Assembly: GCA_017561145.1 (NCBI GenBank) | Contig: JAFZDO010000024.1 | Coordinates: 47,256-111,255 of the forward strand | From: Clostridia bacterium | GTDB lineage: Bacteria; Bacillota; Clostridia; Oscillospirales; CAG-382 | Direction of reading: 5' to 3' | Length of the DNA stretch: 64,000 nucleotides | Part shown: positions 16,478-24,817 of the stretch, in pieces | How positions within the stretch are numbered: position 1 is the stretch's first letter | Layout of the letters: each line of letters begins with the position of its first letter | Program-made: the position numbers and the translations under genes | Notes under the pieces: generated by a model | Databases searched by the model: none | Told to the model about the DNA's origin: nothing | Seen by the model: only the letters and a program-made list of their open reading frames with translations

Positions 16478-16518
16478 TGACAAACGTTTGTTCGCACTGT
16501 ATAATTAAACGTACGTTT
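16478..16518 (+). promoter_or_regulatory. Promoter with two palindromes for the AlkZ-like operon
   Basis: TTGACA (16478-16483) and TATAAT (16500-16505) are spaced 16 bp. A perfect palindrome CAAACGTTTG (16481-16490) overlaps the -35 box, and a second, AAACGTACGTTT (16507-16518), covers the likely start. Both share AAACGT half-sites, so a dimeric regulator may bind here. Confidence 0.55.
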
Positions 16519-16533
16519 TATCGGGGTTTGAAT

Positions 16534-17586
16534 ATGACGATTGAAGAAATAAAAATACGGCAATTAACAAATCAATATTTGATACAAAAGGGCGATAAAG
16601 AAACTGTAGTGCGCGACCTTTGCGGTGTACAAGCACAGTTTCTTAGCAACGCGATGCATTCGCTTAAAATACGTTGTTATGATTTTGATGAATCAACCGT
16701 TAAGGACGGTCTTGTTAAAAACTGGACGGTCAGAAGCACTGTTCACGTTTTTTCGAAAAAGGATCTCCCGCTTTTCATACGCTGTAACAACGGTAACGAT
16801 TACCGAAGAAACGAATGGAACGGATATACCTTTTGGAATCAACGCGACAAATGGGCGCTCTCGCCCGAGCGTCAAAAATATCTGTCAGAGGTCATTCTTA
16901 GGTCCTTGGAAAGCGGCGAAAAAACGCGCGACGAGCTTAAGGATATTTGCCGCGCGAACGGAATGACTCACGCCGAAGAAGGCTGCGTTTTTGATCCTTG
17001 GGGCGGCGGAATTTGCGAGCTTTGCAAACGCGGATTTATGAATTACGTCGTTCAGGAGAAAAAGGCATATTGTCTCTCCCCCGAGTTTGTGCCGATGAAC
17101 GACGAAGAAGCACAGCTTGAAATTGCCCGCCGTTATTTTACGAATATCGCTCCTGCAACGGTACACGACGCTATGTATTTTCTCGGTGCAAAGCAATCGG
17201 ATGTCAATAAATGGCTTTCGCTTTTGCCCGTTGAAAGCGCAACCGTTGACGGTAAAACATATTTTTTCATTGAAAACGGAAAAAACTACTGCAACGTTAT
17301 ACCGAAATGTATCTTCCTTGCGGGTTTTGACCAATTAATGCTTGGTTATCAGAAAAAGGAAAGTCTTTATCTTCCGCAAGATCATTTGCGCAAGATCTTC
17401 AACCTTGCAGGCATAGTCATGCCGGCAATTTTGCTCGACGGCAAGGTCGTCGGAAAATGGAAAAAGAAAAACTCCAAGCTTACTGTTTCGCTTTTCGAGC
17501 CAATCGGCGCAAAAAACAAAAAAGCGATTGCCGCCGAGGCGGAAAAGCTTTGGAGCGATTTGAAAAAGTTTGAAATTGAGGAATAA
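16534..17586 (+). CDS. AlkZ-like winged-helix DNA glycosylase
   Basis: 350 residues of the HTH_42/winged-helix DNA-binding family. LCGVQAQFLSNAMHSLKIR near residues 29-47 contains QAQ at 33-35, which fits the QxQ catalytic motif of AlkZ-type glycosylases that unhook bulky alkylated or cross-linked bases. WTVRSTVHVF near 70 is the conserved strand next to it. The ATG at 16534 is used; upstream codons run through the promoter. It heads a five-gene operon (2 nt to the Nudix gene). Whether it excises alkylated purines here is an inference from the motif and needs assay. Confidence 0.75.
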   Translation: MTIEEIKIRQLTNQYLIQKGDKETVVRDLCGVQAQFLSNAMHSLKIRCYDFDESTVKDGLVKNWTVRSTVHVFSKKDLPLFIRCNNGNDYRRNEWNGYTFWNQRDKWALSPERQKYLSEVILRSLESGEKTRDELKDICRANGMTHAEEGCVFDPWGGGICELCKRGFMNYVVQEKKAYCLSPEFVPMNDEEAQLEIARRYFTNIAPATVHDAMYFLGAKQSDVNKWLSLLPVESATVDGKTYFFIENGKNYCNVIPKCIFLAGFDQLMLGYQKKESLYLPQDHLRKIFNLAGIVMPAILLDGKVVGKWKKKNSKLTVSLFEPIGAKNKKAIAAEAEKLWSDLKKFEIEE

Positions 17587-17588
17587 AA

Positions 17589-18011
17589 ATGCTTACGGTA
17601 TCGTTCTCGAATGCGACGGAAATATCCGACGAGTTGTTGAAATTCGCAGTTATCTGTTCAAAATACGAAAACAAATGGATATTCTGCAAACATAAGCTGC
17701 GAGCCACCTGGGAAATACCCGGCGGTCATCGCGAAATTGATGAAACGATTGAAGAAACCGCAAGGCGCGAATTGATCGAAGAAACGGGTGCAAAAGAGTT
17801 CAATATTACTCCGCTTACCGTTTATTGTGTCGAGAAAGACTGCGAAAAGACATACGGAATGCTTTTCTTTGCAAAAGTAACCGAGCTTGGCGATATACCT
17901 GTCGATAGCGAAATTAAAGAGATCGCTTTGTTCGATACTATTCCCGACGAGCTGACCTATCCAAAAATACAGCCGTATTTGTATGAGTTTGTAAAAGGAG
18001 ACGAAATATGA
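17589..18011 (+). CDS. Nudix hydrolase
   Basis: 140 residues with a complete Nudix box at about residues 46-68: G-x5-E-x7-REL-I-EE-T-G (REIDETIEETARRELIEETG), which binds the metal and cleaves nucleoside diphosphate-X bonds. The N-terminal strand YENKWIFCKHKLRATWEIPG is typical of small house-cleaning Nudix enzymes. GAGG precedes the ATG, and the stop overlaps the next ATG (ATGA). In this operon it could clear damaged nucleotides, matching the DNA glycosylase before it and the deaminase-like gene after it. Confidence 0.9.
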   Translation: MLTVSFSNATEISDELLKFAVICSKYENKWIFCKHKLRATWEIPGGHREIDETIEETARRELIEETGAKEFNITPLTVYCVEKDCEKTYGMLFFAKVTELGDIPVDSEIKEIALFDTIPDELTYPKIQPYLYEFVKGDEI

Positions 18012-19078
18012 AATTTCAAAAGGCGATTGATTTTCTTCTTCAAAACGCCAATCCCTCAATCAAACTTCGTGTAAAAAAAGAAATCCTCGGCAGTATTACA
18101 CCCGAGGAAGAAGCGGAACTACAAGCGCTGATACTAAACGAAAAGATAATTCGTTTTATGGCAGAAAAACAACAAGAGAACGGTTGGATCGGACTTGGTT
18201 TTCATGGCTCTAATAAAAATGCTGGACAATATGACAACCAAGAAACTGCTACAAAATATATGGGAGAAAAGGCTCTTAAAGGAACAATAATTCTTAATAG
18301 AGCGATGGATGCTTATACAACTACCAAGTTGACGGACTTGTGCTATGAAACGAAAGGACAATATTATAGCGAATTCGAAATACCTGCTTTCGGACAGAAT
18401 ATGATACGCTGCGCTTGCGTTTCGAGAGCAGGATATGATGATGTTATAGATATAGTACCGCAAATTAATGTTGCGCTTGAATCTTTTCGTAGAGTAACAG
18501 AGGTGGATTCGATACTTGATGTATCTCGCCCGTCAAAGAAGTTCCGACTATTTAATAACGGGGAAAGATGGCCTTGCAGATATCATCTTGAAATACTCGC
18601 TTTTACGACTTCATGGAAGAATGAAAGTAATATAAGGATGTTAGCCGAAGCCTTTCATAGATTGATGCGAACCGACAGACCTGAAAGTATGAACATCCCT
18701 GTGGCGTGTTGGATTGGTCATGCAGTTGGCCCGCTGTGGTATTTCCCCGAGGGATATTCCATTTCCACGGGTGCAACTAACCAATATAGCACTGACGGAA
18801 TTCGCAGAGTGAATTTGGAAAAAGTTGAATGGTTGTGCCGTTGCGGTCTGTACCCGTACTTAAAAGAACTTCAATTGGAAGTTGATTACATTTTAGAACA
18901 CATTGATGAAAACGGAATCTGTAATGTTCCATTTTATGAAAATGAGTTTCGCGGTTGGGGTCCTTATGCCGGATTACAACTCGAAACCGATTGGAAATCG
19001 AAAATACGCAAACAATGCGACATTACGTTTAGAGCGTTACTCATTCTGTATTATTCCAGATTATTAAACGGAGAATGA
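18008..19078 (+). CDS. Alpha/alpha-toroid (prenyltransferase/terpene-cyclase-like) protein, copy A
   Basis: 356 residues, mostly helical, with repeated 'Gy.d...i...i..aL' segments and Trp/Cys-rich motifs (ENGWIGLGFHGS, GWGPYAGLQLETDW, ACWIGHAVGPLWYFPEG). The layout (IDFLLQNANPSIKLRVKKEI at the start, helical hairpins with N/G-rich turns) resembles the alpha-alpha barrels of prenyltransferases and squalene-cyclase-like proteins. I see no DDxD or DxDD catalytic motif. It overlaps the Nudix gene by 4 nt and is followed after 1 nt by a clear paralogue. The function is unknown. Confidence 0.65.
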   Translation: MKFQKAIDFLLQNANPSIKLRVKKEILGSITPEEEAELQALILNEKIIRFMAEKQQENGWIGLGFHGSNKNAGQYDNQETATKYMGEKALKGTIILNRAMDAYTTTKLTDLCYETKGQYYSEFEIPAFGQNMIRCACVSRAGYDDVIDIVPQINVALESFRRVTEVDSILDVSRPSKKFRLFNNGERWPCRYHLEILAFTTSWKNESNIRMLAEAFHRLMRTDRPESMNIPVACWIGHAVGPLWYFPEGYSISTGATNQYSTDGIRRVNLEKVEWLCRCGLYPYLKELQLEVDYILEHIDENGICNVPFYENEFRGWGPYAGLQLETDWKSKIRKQCDITFRALLILYYSRLLNGE

Positions 19079-19079
19079 T

Positions 19080-20132
19080 ATGAATTCTAATTTTCAAAAA
19101 CATATAGATTTTCTTCTTGATAACGCTTGCATCAGCATCAAGTTCCTCGTTCATCGAGATTTTTTACACACACCCTTGAGCGAGCCGTTTATGCGGAAGA
19201 TGCGTGCCGAAATATTAGAGCAAGAAAACATTAAAAAGCATCTTGCTCGTCAACACCCCGACGGGTGGTTTGGTGACGAGCTTCACGGTGGTGAATACGG
19301 AATGGAGCGTTCCATCGGTACGCTTTTGAATGCGGGTATTGAAAAAGAACATCCCGCGATCCAAAAAGGAATCCACGCGCTCATCTCCCCCGAAATTGCA
19401 TATCAACACAAAAACTGGTTTCACGGCGGAGACGGCTTGGATGCCGAAGGCAGAGGCGGCAATAACGCGATCGTTGCTGCGATTCTTTCTTGGGTTGGGT
19501 ATGACGAGACCTATCCCGTTTTAGCGGAACAGATCGCACTTTCTTGGGAGCACATTGATGCGGTACTCCAATACAGCTCCGTTGATGATTTTACCAAGAA
19601 AGGCAAGAACGAAAGATACTATAAACCCAATGCTCGTTTTCCCGGTGCGAATCATATCGGGCTTCTCAACGCCACACAAAGCTGGCGAAGTGAAGAGAGA
19701 ATGGAGATCGCCAAAGCTTCGATGAAGCGCGCCTATGAGCTGATGAAGGATTTTGATGAGTTCATTACCTTCAAAAAGCCGAAGGAGTTCGGCGGAAGCT
19801 TCGTCGGTCCGTTTAATTATAATTGGCAGGCTTTGAAGCCCATTGACGAAAAACAACTATACGAGATTATTAACGATCTCTACAACTTCAAGTTTGCATT
19901 CTGGCTTGGTGCTGTGACAGGTGTTCCGGATTGGGTTCGTCAATCGGATGAAACATATTTTGTCTTGGCAGACTTCCTTGAAAAAGAGGATAATGTCGAT
20001 GCTATCCCCGATAGAGTGTTCAGCGCATTTCGCAGAGTGTCGGGCAAAGAACCCAATTATAGAAAACGCTCTGCTGCAAAATGTGATTTGACTTATGCTT
20101 TATTAAGAGCAATTTGGAACGTGATTGAGTGA
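19080..20132 (+). CDS. Alpha/alpha-toroid protein, copy B (paralogue of the preceding gene)
   Basis: 350 residues. The start (QKHIDFLLDNACISIKFLVH) lines up with copy A (QKAIDFLLQNANPSIKLRVK), and the end CDLTYALLRAIWN matches CDITFRALLILYY, so the two arose by tandem duplication and have diverged strongly. It has a histidine/glycine-rich segment HPDGWFGDELHGGEYG near 60 and NWFHGGDGLDAEGRGG near 118, which could bind metal or a phosphate. GGAGAATGAT precedes the ATG. No named family is certain. Confidence 0.65.
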   Translation: MNSNFQKHIDFLLDNACISIKFLVHRDFLHTPLSEPFMRKMRAEILEQENIKKHLARQHPDGWFGDELHGGEYGMERSIGTLLNAGIEKEHPAIQKGIHALISPEIAYQHKNWFHGGDGLDAEGRGGNNAIVAAILSWVGYDETYPVLAEQIALSWEHIDAVLQYSSVDDFTKKGKNERYYKPNARFPGANHIGLLNATQSWRSEERMEIAKASMKRAYELMKDFDEFITFKKPKEFGGSFVGPFNYNWQALKPIDEKQLYEIINDLYNFKFAFWLGAVTGVPDWVRQSDETYFVLADFLEKEDNVDAIPDRVFSAFRRVSGKEPNYRKRSAAKCDLTYALLRAIWNVIE

Positions 20133-20149
20133 GGAAGGTAGTTTTTACG

Positions 20150-20563
20150 ATGACAAGATACGAAATAAACGAAACCGACAAAAGACTTATAGAAATCGGT
20201 TTAGAGGTTTTAAAACAAAACTTCGATGACGGGATTTACAACCACACGGTCGGTTGCGCTTTGCTTTGTAAGAACGGCAATATTTATAAGGGCGTGAACT
20301 GTGACGGTATTCACGGATCTTGTGCCGAATATATCACAATGGGTATTGCAATCTCCGCAGGTGAGCGCGAATTTGATACCATTGTTGCCGTTCACGACAA
20401 GCATCTTAATTACGTTATTCCGCCTTGCGGCAACTGCAGACAGATGCTGTTTGAATATTGCCCCGACATAAAGGTTATCGTCAACGACGAAAACGGCAAG
20501 CTGATTAAAATCAGCGCAAGAGATTTATTGCCGTTTGCGTGGGAACCCGTTGTGTGCGAATGA
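20150..20563 (+). CDS. Cytidine deaminase-like protein (blasticidin-S-deaminase type)
   Basis: 137 residues. GSCAEYITMG near residue 57 (zinc-ligand Cys and the catalytic Glu) and PPCGNCRQMLFEYCP near 93 (PCxxC zinc ligands) make the cytidine-deaminase fold. Here the first ligand is Cys-Ala-Glu, as in CDA and blasticidin-S deaminase. Length and the CAEY motif fit the smaller CDA/BSD group. The ATG at 20150, with GAGGAAGG upstream, is preferred to an upstream GTG at 20129 that overlaps the previous gene. It closes the operon; the substrate is probably a nucleoside or analogue. Confidence 0.85.
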   Translation: MTRYEINETDKRLIEIGLEVLKQNFDDGIYNHTVGCALLCKNGNIYKGVNCDGIHGSCAEYITMGIAISAGEREFDTIVAVHDKHLNYVIPPCGNCRQMLFEYCPDIKVIVNDENGKLIKISARDLLPFAWEPVVCE

Positions 20564-20572
20564 TCAAATTTA

Positions 20573-20602
20573 AAAAAGCAAGGAATTCAATCCTTGCTTT
20601 TT
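20573..20602. terminator. Bidirectional terminator after the deaminase gene
   Basis: AAAAAGCAAGGA and TCCTTGCTTTTT form a 12 bp hairpin with an ATTCAA loop between two convergent genes. Confidence 0.8.
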
Positions 20603-20610
20603 GTTTTCTC

Positions 20611-21108
20611 TTAATCGGGTCTTCCCGTTAAATGTCCTTCGTCCGAAAGGTTGGGATAACCAAGCTGACGAAGCACCTCGTATGCGACCACGGCAACGGC
20701 GTTTGAAAGGTTTAACGAGCGCACAAAGCCGAGCATCGGGATTCGGATACAGCGGTCGTAATTTTTATCCAACAACGGCTCGGGCAGACCGTGGGATTCC
20801 TTGCCGAAAACGAGATAGATATCCTTATCGTTGGGATATTCAACCTCGGAATGGCATTTTTGCCCCTTTGTCGAGCAGAAATAAAATTCGCCCGATTCGT
20901 TTTTCGAAATAAATTCGTCCCAATTTTTATAGGTAGTAACGGTTAAATACTGCCAATAATCAAGCCCTGCGCGGCGAATGGTGCGTTCGCTTAACTCGAA
21001 TCCAAGCGGCTCGATAAGATGCAGATGACATCCCGTTACGGCGCAGGTGCGCGATATGTTTCCTGTGTTTTGGGGTATTTCGGGCTCGTAAAGAACTATA
21101 TGTACCAT
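20611..21108 (-). CDS. trmL: tRNA (cytidine/uridine-34 2'-O)-methyltransferase TrmL
   Basis: 165 residues of the SPOUT family. MVHIVLYEPEIPQNTGNISR at the start and RIPMLGFVRSLNLSNAVAVV near the end are the TrmL motifs, the latter forming the knot that holds S-adenosylmethionine; LVFGKESHGLP is motif 2. The enzyme methylates the wobble nucleotide of leucine tRNAs. A longer reading frame starting at 21156 would add an implausible hydrophilic head, so the ATG at 21108 is used. Confidence 0.92.
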   Translation of the reverse strand: MVHIVLYEPEIPQNTGNISRTCAVTGCHLHLIEPLGFELSERTIRRAGLDYWQYLTVTTYKNWDEFISKNESGEFYFCSTKGQKCHSEVEYPNDKDIYLVFGKESHGLPEPLLDKNYDRCIRIPMLGFVRSLNLSNAVAVVAYEVLRQLGYPNLSDEGHLTGRPD

Positions 21109-21239
21109 AATTTTATCACCAAAAGACCTGATAGTTTGTTTTTGACATTGTACCATTTAACAAACGCTTTTTCAACCCCCTTGATTAATTAAAAAAAGTG
21201 TTATATAATAAAGCAAGTAATAATTTATGAGGTTTTGTT

Positions 21240-23240
21240 ATGGCACTCGGAATTATTAAAAAGGACAAGTCCCTCGCGCCGTTTGAAAAGGACCTTTTGG
21301 CGCGCTATGATTCATACCTCACAAAAAGGGCGGAGCTTGTCAAAAATGGCAACGATCTGACCGATTTTGCAAACGGTTATGAATATTTCGGCATCCATCC
21401 GACCGAAAACGGATGGGTATACCGAGAATGGGCGCCCGGCGCTGACGAGATGTATTTCACCGGTGATTTTGCAAATTGGGATTGCAAGGCATACCCGATG
21501 ACGCGCATTGAAAACGGCGTTTTCGAAATATATCTCGACGGCAAGGAAACGCTAACGGTCGGGCAGAAGGTGCAGTGCATCGTTATAAGGGGCGATGAAT
21601 TTATGCGCCGCATACCCGCCTATGCGACGCGCGTTGTTCAAGACCCCGTTACCTTTAATTTCTGTGCCGAGGTCGACGATATTCTTTTCGACGGCTTTGA
21701 ATGGACGGATAAGGATTTCAAGCCGCAAAAAACGCCCTTTATTTACGAATGCCATATCGGCATGGCGCAGGAGGAGGGCAAGGTCGGCACGTTTGACGAA
21801 TTTACCGCCAACATTCTTCCGCGCATAAAAAAATCGGGATATAACACCATTCAGATAATGGCGATAATGGAGCACCCATATTACGGCTCGTTCGGTTATC
21901 AGGTTTCGAACTTTTATGCCGTAAGCTCGCGCTTTGGACACGCAAGCGGACTTAAACGGCTTATCAACACCGCGCATAATATGGGCATTGCCGTGCTTTT
22001 GGACGTCGTTCATTCCCACGCCGTTAAAAACGGCGGTGACGGACTTAATTACTTCGACGGAACGCATTACCAATATTTCCACGAGGGCGAACGCGGATAT
22101 CACAAGGCGTGGGATACCAAGCTTTTTAACTATAACAAAAACGAGGTCATTCATTTTCTGCTTTCAAACCTTAAATATTGGATGGAGATCTTCCATTTCG
22201 ACGGCTTCCGATTTGACGGCGTGACCTCGATGCTTTATCACGATCACGGCTTGGGCAGCGCATTCACGAATTACGGTATGTATTTTTCGATGAACACCGA
22301 TACCGAGGCGGTGACCTATCTTCAGCTTGCAAACGAGCTTATACATTCACTTAACAAAAACGCGATAACCGTTGCCGAGGATATGTCGGGTATGCCGGGT
22401 ATGTGCATTCCGATAAAGGACGGCGGAATCGGGTTCGATTACCGTCTTTCAATGGGTGTTCCCGATCTTTGGATAAAGCTTATCAAGGAATACCGCGATC
22501 AGGATTGGGATATGTTTATGCTTTGGCACGAGCTTACCTCGCGCCGAATCGGCGAGAAGGCTATCGGCTATTGCGAATCGCACGACCAAGCGTTGGTCGG
22601 TGACAAAACGATAATGTTCCGCCTTTGCGATGCCGATATGTATTGGTTTATGAATATCTACAGCAAAAGCGATATTATCGACCGCGGCATTGCGCTTCAC
22701 AAAATGATACGTCTTATCACCGCGACGACAGTCGGCGAGGGATATTTGAACTTTATGGGCAACGAATTCGGGCATCCTGAATGGATCGATTTCCCACGTG
22801 AGGGCAACGGCTGGAGCTATCATTACTGCCGCAGACAGTGGAGCCTTGCCGATGACGGTATGCTTAAATATCAATACCTTGACAGGTTTGACAAGGCAAT
22901 GCTTAAGCTTTTGAAAAGCGGCAGACTTATGACCAAGGCACCCAAAAACCAATGGATAGGTCAGGACGACAAGGTGTTGATCTATACCGAAAAGGACTAC
23001 GTTTTCGCCTTTAACTTCCACCCCGAAAGGTCCTTTACCGATTATTTCGTTCCCGTTGAGGAGGAAGGTATTTACAAGGTAACGCTTACGACCGACGATA
23101 TCGCCTTCGGCGGATTTAACAGAGTCGATACCGAATATGAATATGTCGCCGAAAAGCAAAGCGACGGCAGAATAGGCTTTATGTGTTATCTCCCCAACCG
23201 CTGTGCAACTGTTTTAAAGAAAATAAAGAAAAACGCTTGA
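21240..23240 (+). CDS. glgB: 1,4-alpha-glucan branching enzyme, GH13_8 (eukaryote-like) type
   Basis: 666 residues: an N-terminal CBM48 domain (GWVYREWAPGADEMYFTGDF), the GH13 barrel and a C-terminal all-beta domain. DVVHSH, FRFDGVTSM (catalytic Asp), AEDMSGMPG (catalytic Glu) and YCESHDQALVGDKT carry the active-site residues. The stretches IQIMAIMEHPYYGSFGYQVS and GYHKAWDTKLFNY resemble eukaryotic glycogen/starch branching enzymes more than the usual bacterial GlgB. It makes alpha-1,6 branches in glycogen. It stands alone, with TTGATT-17-TATAAT at about 21181 upstream. Confidence 0.93.
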   Translation: MALGIIKKDKSLAPFEKDLLARYDSYLTKRAELVKNGNDLTDFANGYEYFGIHPTENGWVYREWAPGADEMYFTGDFANWDCKAYPMTRIENGVFEIYLDGKETLTVGQKVQCIVIRGDEFMRRIPAYATRVVQDPVTFNFCAEVDDILFDGFEWTDKDFKPQKTPFIYECHIGMAQEEGKVGTFDEFTANILPRIKKSGYNTIQIMAIMEHPYYGSFGYQVSNFYAVSSRFGHASGLKRLINTAHNMGIAVLLDVVHSHAVKNGGDGLNYFDGTHYQYFHEGERGYHKAWDTKLFNYNKNEVIHFLLSNLKYWMEIFHFDGFRFDGVTSMLYHDHGLGSAFTNYGMYFSMNTDTEAVTYLQLANELIHSLNKNAITVAEDMSGMPGMCIPIKDGGIGFDYRLSMGVPDLWIKLIKEYRDQDWDMFMLWHELTSRRIGEKAIGYCESHDQALVGDKTIMFRLCDADMYWFMNIYSKSDIIDRGIALHKMIRLITATTVGEGYLNFMGNEFGHPEWIDFPREGNGWSYHYCRRQWSLADDGMLKYQYLDRFDKAMLKLLKSGRLMTKAPKNQWIGQDDKVLIYTEKDYVFAFNFHPERSFTDYFVPVEEEGIYKVTLTTDDIAFGGFNRVDTEYEYVAEKQSDGRIGFMCYLPNRCATVLKKIKKNA

Positions 23241-23295
23241 AATACGAAAAAATTATGATAAAATAGCGTATATTACTGTTATTTGGAGTTTTTTG

Positions 23296-23850
23296 ATGAA
23301 AGAAATTAAAAATATCGAAGATTTTAACGGCAGAATAAACCGAATACTTATTACCGAGGAAGAAATCGCGCAGGCTATTAAAAACACCGGCAAGATGATC
23401 GATGAATCCTATGACGGAAGACCGATACTCCTCGTTAGTATTCTTAAGGGCGCTTTCGTGTTTATGGCAGACCTTTTGCGTGCCGTGACCGTTCCCTGCG
23501 AGATCGGTTTTATGTGTGCAAAGAGCTATTATCAGGGCACGGTTTCCTCGGGCGTTGTTAAGATCACAATGGACCTCGATCAGGATATCAGCAATTACCA
23601 CGTTATTATCGTCGAGGATATTATCGACACGGGCAGAACCTTGAAGGACGTTTACGAGCTTTTGCTTACCCGCAACCCCTTGTCGCTAAAGGTCATCACC
23701 CTTCTCGATAAGCCGTCCAGACGTCTTGTCGACTTCAAGGCAGATCTTGCGCTGTTCACCATTCCCGACCATTTCGTTATCGGCTACGGACTCGATTGCG
23801 GCGAATTTTACCGCAACCTCCCCTATATCGCCGAATATTCCGAGGAATAA
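23296..23850 (+). CDS. hpt: Hypoxanthine phosphoribosyltransferase
   Basis: 184 residues. LVSILKGAFVFMADLLRAV, then VIIVEDIIDTGRTLKDV (the PRPP-binding loop with its acidic pair) and LDKPSRRLVDFKAD give the hypoxanthine/guanine PRTase fold; FVIGYGLDCGEFYRNLPYI is the conserved C-terminal purine-contact stretch. It salvages hypoxanthine and guanine into nucleotides. The ATG at 23296 follows GGAG; the TTG just before it is not used. A terminator lies 11 nt beyond the stop. Confidence 0.95.
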   Translation: MKEIKNIEDFNGRINRILITEEEIAQAIKNTGKMIDESYDGRPILLVSILKGAFVFMADLLRAVTVPCEIGFMCAKSYYQGTVSSGVVKITMDLDQDISNYHVIIVEDIIDTGRTLKDVYELLLTRNPLSLKVITLLDKPSRRLVDFKADLALFTIPDHFVIGYGLDCGEFYRNLPYIAEYSEE

Positions 23851-23860
23851 AAAGCATTTT

Positions 23861-23892
23861 AAAAGGAGAAGCAATTTTGCTTCTCCTTTTTG
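23861..23892. terminator. Terminator between hpt and the downstream convergent gene
   Basis: AAAAGGAGAAGCA pairs with TGCTTCTCCTTTT across an ATTT loop, serving both converging transcripts. Confidence 0.85.
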
Positions 23893-23896
23893 TGTA

Positions 23897-24805
23897 TTAT
23901 TCGTAATCCTTTGGATCAAATGGGAAATAGAAGTAATTATTCACCTCACATTTATCACCATCGGTATAATTGACAATGAATTCTACTTGAACACTAATTG
24001 CGTAAGTTTGCTTGTCTTTATAGTAAGTAACTTTCGGAGGGGTGTATATTTTTAAGTCCGTAACGCTCTTGAAAAAATCGTACGATTTTGCTTCGTAAAA
24101 CTCGTTAATTTTACTTTCAACACCCTTAAGATAATCGTCCTTAGTATAATGAGGGACGCTCTCGCTTAAGCTTCCGCAATCATCACCGAAAAATTCCATA
24201 TTGCCGTATTTGTCCATTTCGACCATATACGAATTGATTGATACTCCGTATTTATACCGTCGAAAGTGAATTGAGTATTTTGATGAATAATTTTTGCATT
24301 CAACAACATAGTCAGAGAGATCACAGTTAGGATGAGAGTAGGAATTCTCACGTATGAATTTTTTTGCTCTTTCAATCGCTTCATCTTCTGAAATTTGAAC
24401 GGTCAAAGGTTTCTCGCGAAAGTACATACAGTGCGGTTGTTTTTCGCCTTTATCATTTGTAATGAAGGCAAACACACCGGCCGTATCAGAAGAGTAATAA
24501 TCCCATCTGTATTCATTGGTTATGTGTGTTTGTTCATACCGTGCATTTTGATAATTCTTACCAAAGCACTCACCGCTTATAGGCTTCCCGACAAGCGCAG
24601 GGTCACGATAAATTTTCTTATCATCGTCAACTTCTTGCATTTCCGAAAAAGCTTCAACATCTTCTCTGGACGTGCCTGAATAGCTGTACCAATTTATATT
24701 ACGTCCTACGTGCATTTCGGGGATATCTTCAAATATTAGTTCGCAGGAAGAATTCGAGATCATCAGTATAAAGGCAATTGTTACTATAAAAACAAATCGT
24801 TTCAT
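23897..24805 (-). CDS. Putative lipoprotein, unknown function
   Basis: 302 residues with a signal ending ISNSSCEL, whose Cys near residue 21 could be lipidated (the lipobox is not strict). The mature part is acidic and rich in Tyr and Lys (EDEAIERAKKFIRENSYSH is one helix, followed by repeated beta strands). The two halves, each with a helix then four or so strands, look like PepSY/YcdB-type repeats, but I cannot assign them firmly. It lies 12 nt downstream of the caspase-like gene on the same strand and is probably co-expressed. GGAGGAAC precedes the ATG. Confidence 0.65.
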   Translation of the reverse strand: MKRFVFIVTIAFILMISNSSCELIFEDIPEMHVGRNINWYSYSGTSREDVEAFSEMQEVDDDKKIYRDPALVGKPISGECFGKNYQNARYEQTHITNEYRWDYYSSDTAGVFAFITNDKGEKQPHCMYFREKPLTVQISEDEAIERAKKFIRENSYSHPNCDLSDYVVECKNYSSKYSIHFRRYKYGVSINSYMVEMDKYGNMEFFGDDCGSLSESVPHYTKDDYLKGVESKINEFYEAKSYDFFKSVTDLKIYTPPKVTYYKDKQTYAISVQVEFIVNYTDGDKCEVNNYFYFPFDPKDYE

Positions 24806-24817
24806 TATTTGTTCCTC

